Assembly: GCF_004193775.1 (NCBI RefSeq)
Contig: NC_041021.1
Location: 196,001-260,000 of the forward strand
Source: Glycine soja
Taxonomy: Eukaryota; Streptophyta; Magnoliopsida; Fabales; Fabaceae
Direction: 5' to 3'
DNA: 64,000 bases
The notes under the pieces are model-generated. The model did no database searches. It was not told where the DNA came from and saw only the letters and a list, made by a program, of their open reading frames with translations. Each line of letters starts with the position of its first letter. Position 1 is the first letter of the stretch. The translations under genes and the position numbers were made by a program. Below, in pieces: positions 33,301 to 44,559 of this stretch.

Positions 33301-35693
33301 ATTCATCCATTTCTTAACGCTTTGTTTCTCATCAAAATTTTGGAGTTTCAACCGTCTAGGCTCTAACCAGATTTATTATGAACTTTTAGGTAGATAAGAT
33401 TGCTTGCAAATCTATCAAGTAGCAAGAAGAAAAACTTAGAAAACCAACCTGAAAGCATGAACTTTTTTCTCCTTTAAAACAGACGGGGAAAGTGATGCAC
33501 AAGGAAACTTAATTCAGCCAAGATGGTCAAACATACTTTCATAGTATACACTCTCTGCCCCCCAAAAATTAAGCTATCTGTGTTAAATAGTACAATCAAA
33601 TATAGAATGATCTCATGTTCAAAATCTATGCAGAATATATACATGAATATGATTTAGCATCAAATTATGCTGTTTCTTTGTTTTCAGGGTGTTGCCATGC
33701 CTGCTATGAATAATATGCTTTCCAAGTGGATTCCTGTTTCGGAGAGAAGCAGATCACTTGCCCTAGTATATAGTGGCATGTACCTAGGTTCTGTGGTTGG
33801 CTTGGCATTCTCACCATTGCTAATCCAAAAATTTGGTTGGCCATCAGTGTTTTACTCCTTTGGATCTCTTGGAAGTATCTGGTTTGCCTTGTGGTTGAGA
33901 AAGGTAAGTCAGCTTTCACTTAATTTCAATGAAATCTACTTCATGTATCTTTTCCCAATGGAAAAATGTTTGAGGGGGAAACAAAGCACCTTCCCCCTGA
34001 CAACCCTTGTTTTGTGTGCTGATTGATTAAGGGACAGTGTTGCATAGTATATGACATCAATTTCATCAGTATGCAAATTTTTAAGAATCAATGAGTCATT
34101 GACTGGATATAAGAGTAGATCAACCATCTTGCATTGTGTTTGTGAAATTTGTTTTGGTGGCAACACCTTATCATTGTTCATGAAATTTCTAAATTGGAGG
34201 GGTACTCCTTAGTTTCCTGCTTAGCATGTTGACTCATTTCCTTCCTTCTCTGTTGGCCTCTTAGGCATATAGCTCCCCAAAAGATGACCCTGATCTTGGG
34301 GTAGAGGAGAAAAGGCTCATACTGGAAGGCAATGTATCAAATGCACCTGTTTCTTCCATTCCTTGGAAATTAATTTTATCAAAAGCACCTGTTTGGGCTC
34401 TTATAATCTCCCACTTCTGTCACAATTGGGGGACATTTATTCTTTTAACCTGGATGCCTACTTACTATAATCAGGTACTAACCCTTTTTTTAATAAATTT
34501 AAAATCACTTTCTATAGTTGAATGAATATACTAATGGATCATTTTCACAGGTTCTAAAGTTCAACCTCATGGAATCTGGGCTCTTATGTGTTCTTCCATG
34601 GTTAACCATGGCAGCTTTTGCAAATATTGGTGGGTGGATTGCTGACACACTAGTGAGAAAAGGCCTATCCATAACAGTTGTTCGAAAGGCAAGAAATCAC
34701 TCTCCTGTAGATGAAATTTTGTCATGCATGACCAACTGCTATACAAATGATGTTCTCAATGGAATGTGTTTTTTCTCAAACAATAGTACTGTGGCACTCA
34801 TTCAGTTCAGTCATCAATAGAAGGAAATATTTTGCATTCATTTCACTCTTCAAAATGATTCTGCTCTTAATACTTTTGAGTTTGCAGATCATGCAATCAA
34901 TCGGGTTTCTGGGTCCAGCCTTTTTCCTTTCACAGCTGAGCCATGTCAGAACACCTGCCATGGCTGTACTGTGCATGGCCTGTAGTCAGGTTAGAGCTAA
35001 ATCGACTTATATTCCTCAGTTTGAATTTCCTCTATTTTTGAACTTTTTTGAAGCATTAGTTCCTCTACAACATAATTCCATATGTTTTAAATTTATGCAG
35101 AATCACCTTAATTTAACCATAATCTGCTATTTTTCTTGACAGGGATCTGATGCATTCTCGCAATCTGGTCTGTATTCCAATCACCAAGACATTGGACCAC
35201 GCTATGCTGTGAGTCATTGCTTTCCTGATTTAAACAGTCAAATGCTAAACTTAAAAGTGTTCAATACTAGTAAACAGAAATAGGAGATCACCAAAACAAT
35301 CTCACCAAAAGATTAAACACTGCAACATGTGGTTTGAATCATTGTTCTTGACACTTATACAGTCATACATCAAAATGTCTCTATCAGAATGTTCACGAGT
35401 TTCAATTTCAGGGTGTATTGCTTGGACTATCGAATACCGCAGGAGTGCTTGCTGGTGTCTTTGGTACAGCTGCAACTGGATTCATACTCCAGCGAGGTCT
35501 GAGTTCCCCTCTTCTTGTTGAAGTTTACTTTTTTATTTTTATTTTTGCAACTTTTGTCTTGGTTTTCAATCATATGTGATCTATAATTATTGCAGGTTCT
35601 TGGAATGATGTTTTTAAGGTTGCTGTTGCATTGTACATAATAGGCACATTGGTGTGGAATGTCTTTTCAACTGGGGAGAAAGTTCTTGACTGA
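30343..35693 (+). CDS. PHT4;4: PHT4-family plastid anion/phosphate transporter (ANTR-like)
   Basis: Eleven exons join in frame to about 597 aa: 30343-30397, 31302-31861, 32359-32466, 32683-32838, 33688-33903, 34265-34474, 34551-34688, 34888-34989, 35143-35208, 35412-35496 and 35596-35693. The start [12 protein letters not shown] fits the plastid-targeted PHT4;4/ANTR2 group, and residues 1 to about 175 form a Ser-rich, transit-peptide-like extension. The major-facilitator core begins at [20 protein letters not shown] and continues with [48 protein letters not shown] and [16 protein letters not shown], a series typical of SLC17-like PHT4 proteins. Family members move phosphate, and PHT4;4 moves ascorbate, across the chloroplast envelope. 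Intron 7 starts with GC (AAG|gcaaga) instead of GT. Intron 2 holds a MITE. Exon limits were set by splice signals and family conservation. The exact PHT4 subgroup is less certain than the family. Confidence 0.88.
32049..32242. mobile_element. MITE in PHT4 intron 2
   Basis: The terminal inverted repeats are agaatttggatcctctcatg (left) and the complement of catgaga-ggatcaaaatcct (right). Beyond them acttactaac matches its complement gttagtaagt inside. Total length is about 194 bases with no coding capacity. No clean target duplication was found, so the superfamily is not assigned. It lies inside intron 2 and does not disturb the reading frame. Confidence 0.65.
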
Positions 35694-37765
35694 AGATGAC
35701 ATGTCAAGGAAGGTCAGCCTATATAGCCATGGAAATATAGAAACAGATGGAACACTAATCAGATGACCAAAGATGTCTTGGAAGATTAAACCCCCTCAAA
35801 AAAGTAGAAAAAAGAGACACCATGGAAGTTTTCACCTTAAACCATGGCCATTATAGAAAAGGGTCTTCAAGAAATCTTGGATTAATTTTGTACCTTTTCC
35901 GCAACAATAAAAGTGAGTTTGTCTCTAAAAATAGCAAGTAAAAGTATATCTACCCATAGATTTCAGTAAGTTAGGTTTACAATACACTTTCAATTAAGTT
36001 AATATTAGATACATTTTTACTTGCTTACTTTATCTAAGCATACTCAAGCTCAATATACATGTTACTTGAGAACACTACATCATACGCCAAGATGGAAATT
36101 AGATTGTTCAGCGTTTTCATTATATTTCTCTGACAAGATCATTCGTATCTTTATCATTTTGTTTTTATTAGAAATCACTGGTCATTAATTCATGATTTAT
36201 TGATCAAGTTAAAAATGAGTTTGTGATGGAATTGATGATAATTAAGTCTGTATTTTTATCATATATTAAAATTTATTAAATGAAAAATTAACACTATGAC
36301 AAAATAATATATAGGCATAATTATATAACATAACAATATCTCTTAAAGTTTATCCATCAACATAACATCCATAAATTCATATTACAATAATTTAGACACT
36401 TGAAAAAATTAATAGGGGAGTATAATGGTTGTGTATTCAGCGTGAACAGAACAGTGGAGAATTCATTCTCACAAACATTAATCGGCGAATTTATCAGCAA
36501 TGCTTCCGACGTAAGTATTCATTCCTTCACCCATCCTCCTTACTTTTTCCTTCAAAATCTGTTCTGAGATTTCATTTGTATATGTTATCAATGTATATAT
36601 AGGCTTTGGATAAAGAAATCTGCTTCCTTCTGCTCTCACAAGATGGAGAAGAATTCCGTGGCTGAGGAAGGAGGAGGAAGAAAATGTCAAAATAAAATAA
36701 CATATGGATATATATAACTTTTACTTTTCTGATTCACATACAATCAGTGATAAATTTTACCAGCATAACAAGCTTAGTACACCAACTTTTCTGATTCACA
36801 TAAAATCAGTGATAAATTTTACCAACAGAACAAGCTTAGTACACACCAACTTCTCAAAATGCATAAAAAAAAATAAAAAAACACAAGCAAGTTATAATGC
36901 TGATCCAGTAACCTATTAAAAATTCAGCTCTGCCGTAATGCTTCAATAACCAATTCTTTGAAAAGATTGGCCTTTCTATATTGAATGCTCCAACTTCAAT
37001 ACCTAAGCTTAGGACCAATTTGATACTCCAACTGTAATATTCATGGAACAAATAGTGACAAAACTGAGTTTATAAATTGATGATCTTCAAATCTGAAGGA
37101 AATTGTCATAGAAGAATCAACCCATGCATAACCTCCCTATTGGTGCCATTGCCTTTAACGCATGCAAGGTTAGAATTTAAAACCCACATAAGATGCTTTA
37201 CCTGATCCTAAAGACACATATCAGACCAGAAAATTGACATTCTTATATAAATATTAGTTATTACAAAAGGCAAGAGATTGAATACTTAAATTCTATCAGT
37301 AAGTATTTCAGTCTGCTAAAATAGGTACAGTAATTTCAGCTATCCAGCCTCTCTGGTGCACTGCGTGGTACCTTTATATTCATGCCAATACATGAAGGAA
37401 AACAGTAATTTTATAAAGGTAATTTACGAGTCAATCAACACATGAATATAAAAATAGCACCTTTAATTTGGCATGGAAACCATGATTTATGAGATTGACA
37501 TAACAAAATGTTGTCATGTAGTAGGTTAAACTAAATTAGACATCACCATTAATGATAACATTGTATCCAGACCATATCAATTTTTAAAATTTGGCTAGCA
37601 ATGCAATAAATATGAAAGATAATTGCAAACAATAACAAGGAAATAACATCATGATCGAATAATCATAAAAAAGAATATAATAATTATGAAATAGGAATTT
37701 CATCATTTTGTCCATCACTTTTTAGTGCTTTAGTATGTACGAAAGAATTCATAAATCATTGGTAT
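35694..37765. other. 3' region of the PHT4 gene and intergenic DNA
   Basis: The first part is probably the transporter's 3' UTR (an aataaa signal occurs near 35907). Beyond it I see only AT-rich DNA and the 62-bp tandem duplication at 36724-36847. Confidence 0.45.
36724..36847 (+). repeat. Tandem duplication, 62-bp unit, two copies
   Basis: cttttctgattcacata..aatcagtgataaattttacca..aacaagcttagtacacca occurs at 36724 and again at 36786 with about four differences. It is a recent local duplication in non-coding DNA. Confidence 0.9.
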
Positions 37766-37856
37766 TAATTAAGTTTTTAGTCCTTTATATTTTTCGGATT
37801 CTAATTTTTAGTTCCTCAGAATTTATTTGATAATTCTTAGTTTTTCATTAATTTTT

Positions 37857-39145
37857 GGCTTAAATGTGTTTTTTATCTCTAATATATAGTCAAATTTTGT
37901 GTTTGATCCTTGTTAAATTTTTTTTTTGCACATGTTTCCTGGTATTTGAAAAGTTTTATTTTAAATATTTTTCATCAACTAAAGGATGATGTGTCCATTA
38001 AATAATATTTGATAATACAATGTGTGATGGCTCAAAAACTATCAATTTATTTCAAAATCAAATTTAATTTTTTTAACAGTTAAATATCGTCAGAATTCAT
38101 TAAAGTAAACTAAATAAATAAATCAAACATCGAGAACCCTCTTATGAGTCATCCACCATCCCTTCACCTACTTTCTCTTTCAACCTCATCTTTCAAAACA
38201 GAACTCAATTTCTTTTTAAAAAAAAGAAATAGATCTCAAATCCATCTAAAAAAATCTCACAAACAGTGTCATTCTTCCAAACATCCCAGATTTGGTTTCT
38301 TCAAACTCACACTTTGAACCTTAACATGGGATGCAAACATGTAATCATGGAGAAAGATGATAGTGCTACGTAGTGGTTCTAGTGGCTAACAAATGCAGAG
38401 TTTGTGCACATGCACAAAGAGCAATTTCAATTTTGAGGTAAAAAAACTTTGCCTCATGGGGGTAAGGTAGGCCTTCACTCCGCTGCCACCATTGGTGAGG
38501 AGAGCCACTCCAACGTCTATGATGATGGTGAATGTCACAGCGTCTCCATCAAAATCACTATCATCCATGACTCCATCGTGCTCTTCCTCAATGAACTAAC
38601 TATTTTTGCAATCTGGTTCATTTTTGTGTTGCAACCACCATGCCTCGACCCAAATCCCACCACACCCTTAATTAAGCCAATAGAGTGCAACCTAGATTTG
38701 AAACCTAGATCAACAACAACCTAGATTGGAGACCCAAATCAACAACCCAAATATTTTCTTAAACACACTTTATTTTGTGTTGATCTGGTGTTGTTGTAGT
38801 TTTGGGGCGGGTTCGCCGGCTTGTGGTAGTTTGAGTGGGTTTGTGATTTAGTGTCGTTGTAGTTTTGGGGTGGTTTTTTGAATTTTCACTTAAGAGGAAA
38901 AAGAGAAGAGGGTGGAAGAGAGAGAGGCGAAAAAAAAAATGATAAAATAGGAGAGAAAGAGAAATTCATTTTTAATTTGTTTTTGAAACAAATATTGATG
39001 CTTTTAAGCTACCACAAATCATGGTATCAAATATTTAATGAACACATCATCACCTAATTGATGACACAGACTTTAAACAAAACTTTTTCAAATGTTAGGA
39101 AACAAATGTGAAAAAAATTATTAAGGATAAAAACATATTTAAACC
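37857..39145. mobile_element. Long-TIR Mutator-like element, 1,289 bp, with 9-bp TSD
   Basis: About 150 bases at each end are inverted repeats. The left end is ggcttaaatgtgttttttat and the right end is its complement-like ataaaaacatatttaaacc. Inside them, gatgatgtgtccattaaat (left) pairs with the block near 39030-39055. The 9-base flanks are ttaattttt (37848-37856) and tcaattttt (39146-39154), one mismatch. Long TIRs and 9-bp duplications are characteristic of Mutator-like elements. No transposase is present. The interior (38330-38740) is GC-richer and looks like captured gene sequence. Confidence 0.65.
38330..38740. pseudogene. Possible captured gene fragment inside the Mutator-like element
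   Basis: The stretch is markedly GC-richer and more codon-like than its surroundings. It has a 91-codon plus-strand frame (starting MPHGGKVGLHSAATIGEESH from a non-ATG start) and an overlapping 60-codon minus-strand frame (MDDSDFDGDAVTFTIIIDVG). I do not recognise a family on either strand. Composition and location suit a Pack-MULE cargo. Confidence 0.3.
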
Positions 39146-39554
39146 TCAATTTTTTGTTAGTATTTTTAGTCTCTCAATTTTTTTTTTGTCTATTTTTAAT
39201 CTTTCATTTATTTTTATTGTTCAAAATTAATTTAAAATATATAAAATGAGGGACTAAAAATACACAAAAGAAGGACTAATATTAAGAAATAAAAATAAAC
39301 AAAGGACTATAAATGGACAAAAAGAATTAAAGGACTAAAATACTAAAAGAAAATTAACGAAATATTAAAATTTGTTAAAAAACTTTTAAAAGACTAAAAA
39401 TTAGAATCTTAAAATGTTGAGTGAGTTAAAATTTAATTAACCCCAAATCATAATATAAGAAACAAGAAAACAGTAAAGGTCTTTACAAAATGTTGTTCCT
39501 TGTCTTTACATTTCGCCCATTCGGATAAGCAATCTACCCCGACAGTATCACCTA

Positions 39555-39950
39555 GGCATGTTTAAAAAAATTGGTTCTAATGGTAATCAACCTAGATCGA
39601 ATTGATTTTTTCTTCAACAAATTCAAGAAAAAATGAGTTCACTGTTTTATAAAATCAATTTAGTTAACAAGTTATTTTTATAAATCCAACTGTTTTTCAT
39701 TTAAATATTTTTTATTTTAAAAAAATAATTTAAAAATTAGCTAAAAAAATTAGTCTAAAACTGATTCGACCCTTGTAACCAGTTTAAACGGATTAAGAAT
39801 TAATTTAATTCAGAATCAATTTTTTTAAATTAGTTTGATCTTGAACGAGTTCTAAATCAGTTTGATTATTTGGATAGAAAACTAAACCGATTAAAATAAT
39901 TGAAAACCAATTCAATTTGATTTTTTTTTATCCAATTAATTTTTACACAC
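39555..39950. repeat. Dispersed AT-rich repeat, related to 7140-7490 (inverted)
   Basis: It contains aaccgatt, ccaattcaatttgatttttt, cagaatcaatttttt and aaactgattcgacc, matching in reverse orientation the vocabulary of 7140-7490. It is non-coding. Confidence 0.45.
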
Positions 39951-41742
39951 CCTGCTATCACCATTCTTTGTAGAGTCTATTGGAAAGAATTCCAAATAGG
40001 AATGTGATCGACAGACATATGAGCTAATTTAGTCTTTCATTTGTATTGAAAATCTTAAGGAAAAAAAATATTAAATGTCTAGTTTAGGTGCGCACGTGAT
40101 CACAAGACAGCATCTTCTCTTCGCTGAGCTTACCACTTCCCCACCCAGATCTGCAAAGTTGAATGCCAAAACAAAACTCACTCTCGGATCTTTAAAAAAA
40201 ATGAATGATCATATTTGCACCACTATATAGCTAGGAGCACAATCAGCTACAAACACCAAAAAAAAAAAAAACTTGAATACCAATGAGCAACTTCAGATCT
40301 GAACCCAACACGAACAATTAATTAGCAACATAAGATTCAATCCAAGAACATAATTATATAAATAAAAGATGCAGATGGAGGACAAGCATGTGTGTGAAAT
40401 TACAGATGCAACCCAGGGGAGTGAAGATCCATACTCTAGCAGCTGATCTCCCTTGCCGATTCAGATCTGTAATCTATCTATGACTGCACTTTGTTTCATA
40501 TGCGTGTGTAAGTCATGGCTTTCTCTCATATACTCAGATGAGATACAAGAGAAAGTCATGATTTACAAACGCATAGAAACCAACAGAAAACTTGAACGTA
40601 CAGCTGTCAATTCTTACAGACGTGCCGCAATCTTCATTTTAGGGTATCTGATGACCATGCAGCATAACACACATATATATAGACGAGAGATACTAGACCT
40701 AGTCACAGTTATTGTTACACTTATTAACTTTTACAAAAACTATTACAAGGCAGTTGTAAATATCTTTTACTACGTGATTCACTGTATAAATATTAAATAT
40801 TAGATACATTTTTAGGGTGACACGAGTAACGAAAATATTATGTCCACTGATACACATAATCAATTTAAAGAAAATATGATTAGTCTTAGCACAAAAATTA
40901 ATTTAATTTAAAAAAATAAAAGGAAAAGTGCATAGGAGAGTAATATATTTGACATTTTTTATTTTAAAAGAACAAAAAAATATATGTGACACACACATCT
41001 TGAAGAATATAAAAGAGATGAGAGATTATATGTGATAAGAAAAAAAAGTCTTGCAATCAATAAAAAAAGAAAAAAAATTTAATAAAATTTCAAAAGTTTC
41101 AGTGAAATTGTTTGATAGATGTTTTATGCTTAAAAAAATTAATAAAATCTATCAAAATCCTTCTTAAAAAATAATCTATCAAAATTTATATATTTTTAAA
41201 TGATAAAAAACTTTTTATAAATTATAAAAAATTCTAATTAAATAGGATTGAATTTGACACTAAAAATTCTAATAATACAAATACCTCGGGGCAATAAACT
41301 TGTTTTTTTTTCGATAATAGCGCAATAATCTTTTTTAATTATTTTAGTTGACACAAAAGTTATAATTAATAAGAATTTTGGCATATATTAGTGACTTTTA
41401 TAAATTTGTAAATAACTCAATTAAATGTCTATTAAAAAATTAATATTTCTCAAGAATCATAAATAATTATTGGGTAAGAAAAATTATGAAAATTGAAATT
41501 GACATTTATTTTATTTTTATGGAAACAGAGTTAATAATAGGTCTATAAAGAGCCAAATTTTTGACTTTATTTTTTATTAAAGAAAATCTTGTAGATCAAT
41601 TAGGTATTATTTTTTTTAAAGAAAAAATCAATGACTTTGATTAGCATTTGATTGCTAGCTGATGATAGAAATTTTTAATGTTGGAATTAACACTTGAGCA
41701 TTTAAAATTTAAAATTTAAACTTTCCAAAATCTTTAAGATAT
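39951..41742. other. AT-rich intergenic DNA
   Basis: No gene is recognised. The 116-codon ORF at 40453-40803 has no recognisable domain and AT-driven composition, so I do not call it. Confidence 0.45.
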
Positions 41743-41875
41743 GTGAAGGTCGTGCTTCAGGCGGTCATGAGCCGCTGGCTTCCGCTTTGGGAGGCGGTTT
41801 TGGTCAGGTGTTTGCTGGAGCCGGTTGCAGCCCAGGGGGCAGCATACCACTCTTTCTTCTGTCAAAGAGCAGCAA
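41743..41875 (+). pseudogene. EFL1-like (EF-2-type) GTPase fragment with frameshift
   Basis: One frame reads VVLQAVMSRWLPLWEAVLVR then CLLEPVAAQ. Shifting frame just after it gives SIPLFLLSKS. In elongation-factor-2-like GTPases of the EFL1/RIA1 type (cytosolic 60S ribosome maturation) the corresponding stretch is close to VMSRWLPLSEAIL..VVxCLPDPVAAQ..RISRLLPKR. The order and spacing match, with a frameshift after AAQ. It is a GC-rich island of about 130 bases with no further exons nearby, so an isolated pseudogene fragment. Confidence 0.55.
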
Positions 41876-41947
41876 TGTATTTTTCTCAATATTTGGGTCC
41901 CATCTGAAAAGGTTTATTGACCTAACTTGTTATTCTTCTGTTTTAAT

Positions 41948-42123
41948 CTATGAAGTACCAATATCGACACGGATACCGAATATGATACGGACATGGACAC
42001 GTGGACATCTGTAATATTTAAAATATAGAACATAGTACTGGTGTCGTGTCGGTGTCGGACACTGACACAGACGCGTGTCGGACACCGGATACGACAAGAG
42101 ACTAGAGTGTCCGTGCTTCATAG
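41948..42123. mobile_element. 176-bp MITE with perfect 8-bp TSD (hAT-like)
   Basis: The element starts ctatgaag and ends cttcatag (8-bp terminal inverted repeat). It is flanked by gttttaat on both sides (41940-41947 and 42124-42131), a perfect 8-bp target duplication as made by hAT transposases. The interior is a run of overlapping gacacgg/gtgtcgg words (ggacacgtggac, gtgtcggtgtcggacactg) able to fold on itself. There is no coding capacity. Confidence 0.8.
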
Positions 42124-42719
42124 GTTTTAATTTTGTTTTCTTTGCTACTTTTTCGTTCACTGACAACACAGTGACTTACTACTCATCTAAGAGATTGAGT
42201 AGATTTTCAGATTTTGTCTTATGTCTTATACATTGATGTGCCTAATATGTATAGTCTCAGATCAGATAACCTAGGGAATAGACATTGAGGATGTAAATTA
42301 CATTGTTAATATTGTTTGACAACATATTTATCTCAGGTTGACTCCATTCAGTTTTGCCTTTTCGATTTGACATGTCAAAAGTGTATAGTATCAGATAGCC
42401 TTGGGAATAAACAATAAGGGTGTAGATAACTCAAAAAGGGGTCTAAAACTGATTTATGTGGTAACTACATGTTTAAATCAGTGCAGATTTGCCTTATTTC
42501 TAAATTATTCTTAGTTTGGCTATATTTTTGTTTTGTAATTTTTTGTGATAGTTATCAAATAAGAATTGGTTCTTTACAACAACATTTGGCTGGTTGACAT
42601 GTCCTGGTGCTAGTACAATTTTATCGAAACAGAAAAGGTTAAGAAGCATATCAGATTTTGAAAACAATTATTCTGCCTTTGTGAGCTTTATAACCTTTTT
42701 CATTACTCAATTTTGAGAG

Positions 42720-43235
42720 GGGAATTAGTCTCCCTTTTTCTTAAATAAAATTAATTACTCATTTATTTCTTATAATTCTATTATTTTATCTTTTAATTTT
42801 TATAAAAATGATTTTTTAATTTCTTTAATTTATGTTTTAATTTTTTTTTAGTCTCTGAAAGTGATTTTTTTAATTATATTTTAATTCTTTTTTAATTTTT
42901 ATGATTTGAAAGTGATCTTTTTAATTTTTATATTTTAATTCCTTTTTAATTTTTATCATTAAAATATGATTAATATTATCAATTACAATTAACTATAAAA
43001 ATATTAACAAATAATTCATAATTAATTTATTATAAGATAATTTATAATAAAAAATAATTAATAATTAATTATTTTTATATTTTTTTTGATAATTAGAAGG
43101 TAATTAAAATATAAATGATAAAAATTAAAACTATTACTTTCAAACTATAAAAAATTAAAATTAAAATTATAAAAATCAAAAAAATATTTTTAAAGTATAA
43201 AAATAAAAATATAAAGTATATTTATAAAGTTAGTT
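42720..43235. repeat. AT-rich inverted-repeat element abutting the MOS2-like gene
   Basis: The left side has two tandem blocks containing gaaagtgat-tttttaattttta (42857 and 42907). The right side has actattactttcaaac and repeated aaaattaaaatt, roughly their reverse complement. The resulting foldback ends within about 20-30 bases of the point where MOS2 homology begins (about 43258). It is non-coding. Confidence 0.5.
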
Positions 43236-43383
43236 TCCATGGATGGGTAAAATTTGATCCCAAAACGACACCGGCGGGACCAAATACCTCATCACCGAAT
43301 TCGACCCTTCCAAACCCGCTCCCACCTCCGCCCCCAAAACCCTAATTCCCCCAATCCAAAACCAATGGCAACCCTTCAAGAAG

Positions 43384-44559
43384 ATGAAGAATCTCCACCT
43401 CCCCACCGCCGCCGACGCCGAATCCCTCGCCTTCGAACTCCACACCGACGGGGACCAACCCGAATCCGACATCTCCTACGGCCTCAACGTTCGTGCCGAC
43501 AAAAATCCAGAAGGAAACAACAAAGACGACAGTGATGGTGCTGCCCCACGGCGTCGAGTTCCGCTGGAGGCCACGGCGCTGCAGAAGCTGAAAAGCGACC
43601 TGGAGAGGCTGCCGGAGGACCAGGGGATGGAGGAGTTCAAGGATGTCGCCGTCGAGGGCTACGGCGCGGCACTGCTCGCCGGCTATGGCTGGAAGGAAGG
43701 AATGGGGATTGGGAGGAACGCCAAGGAGGACGTGAAGGTGGTGGAGATCAAACGGAGAACTGCCAAGGAAGGATTAGGGTTTGTCGGTGATGCTCCTGCG
43801 GCGCTCGTTCTGAGCAACAATGAGAAGGACAACAAGAAGAAGGAGAAGAAGGAGAAGGTTGTTAGGATTGTTGGGGGAAGAGATGCTGGGTTGAAGGGTA
43901 GTGTTGTGTCTAGGATTGGGGATGATTATCTTGTTTTGGAGCTTTCAAGAAGTGGAGAGAAGGTGAAGGTGAAGGTGAAGGTTGGTGATGTTGCTGAATT
44001 GGGTTCTAAGGAGGAAGAGAGGTGTTTGAGGAAATTGAAGGAGTTGAAGACTCAGCGTGAGGATAAAGTGTCAAAGAGTAAGCGCGGTAGGGATGAGGTG
44101 GAGGAGAAGAGAGGGGATGTTAATAGGAGAAAGGAGAAGAGAGTTGATGTTGGTAGGAAAGAGGAGAGGAGAGTGGTGGATCATAGGAAGGTTTCCTGGC
44201 TTACAAGTCACATTCGTGTTAGGGTGATTAGCCGGGATTTGAAAGGGGGGCGGTTGTATTTGAAGAAGGGGGAGGTTCTGGATGTTGTTGGGCCTACTAC
44301 TTGTGATATATCTATGGATGAGAACCGGGAGATTGTTCAAGGAGTGTCACAAGATGTTCTCGAGACAGTGATACCGAAACGTGGGGGACCGGTGCTTGTG
44401 TTGGCTGGTAAATACAAGGGTGTGTACGGGAGTATGGCAGAGAGGGATTTGGACCAGGAAACTGCCATAGTTAGGGATGCTGATACCCATGAGCTGCTCA
44501 ATGTGAAACTTGAACAGATTGCAGAGTATATAGGGGACCCAAGCTTATTGGGACATTGA
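43384..44559 (+). CDS. MOS2: MOS2-like G-patch/KOW nuclear RNA-binding protein, 5'-truncated
   Basis: This is an intronless ORF of 391 codons. It has a G-patch at about residues 90-112 (EGYGAALLAGYGWKEGMGIG), a first KOW region near 158-190 (VVRIVGGRDAGLKGSVV), a Lys/Arg/Glu-rich linker and a second KOW near 335-385 (VLVLAGKYKGVYGS). This is the architecture of Arabidopsis MOS2, a nuclear RNA-binding protein needed for innate immunity and miRNA processing, and of human GPKOW. Conserved N-terminal sequence lies upstream in the same frame (KYLITEFDPSKPAPTSAPKT, from about 43285) but cannot be translated from an ATG. An in-frame TGA sits at 43255-43257 and no ATG intervenes before 43384. The AT-rich inverted repeat ends just upstream. 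Either the gene is 5'-truncated, or it uses the internal start, or an unseen upstream exon supplies the start. Confidence 0.8.
   Translation: MKNLHLPTAADAESLAFELHTDGDQPESDISYGLNVRADKNPEGNNKDDSDGAAPRRRVPLEATALQKLKSDLERLPEDQGMEEFKDVAVEGYGAALLAGYGWKEGMGIGRNAKEDVKVVEIKRRTAKEGLGFVGDAPAALVLSNNEKDNKKKEKKEKVVRIVGGRDAGLKGSVVSRIGDDYLVLELSRSGEKVKVKVKVGDVAELGSKEEERCLRKLKELKTQREDKVSKSKRGRDEVEEKRGDVNRRKEKRVDVGRKEERRVVDHRKVSWLTSHIRVRVISRDLKGGRLYLKKGEVLDVVGPTTCDISMDENREIVQGVSQDVLETVIPKRGGPVLVLAGKYKGVYGSMAERDLDQETAIVRDADTHELLNVKLEQIAEYIGDPSLLGH

Larger units (their letters stand above)
37766..39440. mobile_element. Outer inverted-repeat element interrupted by the 37857-39145 insertion
   Basis: The left flank (agtttttagtcctttat, gattctaatttttagt) is roughly complementary to the right flank near 39330-39440 (actaaaaattagaatc, aggactaaaatac). 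This suggests an older inverted-repeat element into which the 1.29-kb long-TIR element inserted. Boundaries are approximate. Confidence 0.45.

Noticed and set aside
40453..40803. 116-codon ORF
   Set aside because: No recognisable domain, non-coding-like composition and no splice context.
43254..43535. 93-codon ORF overlapping the MOS2-like start in another frame
   Set aside because: Its Pro/Arg-rich sequence is the out-of-frame reading of the MOS2-like N-terminal region.
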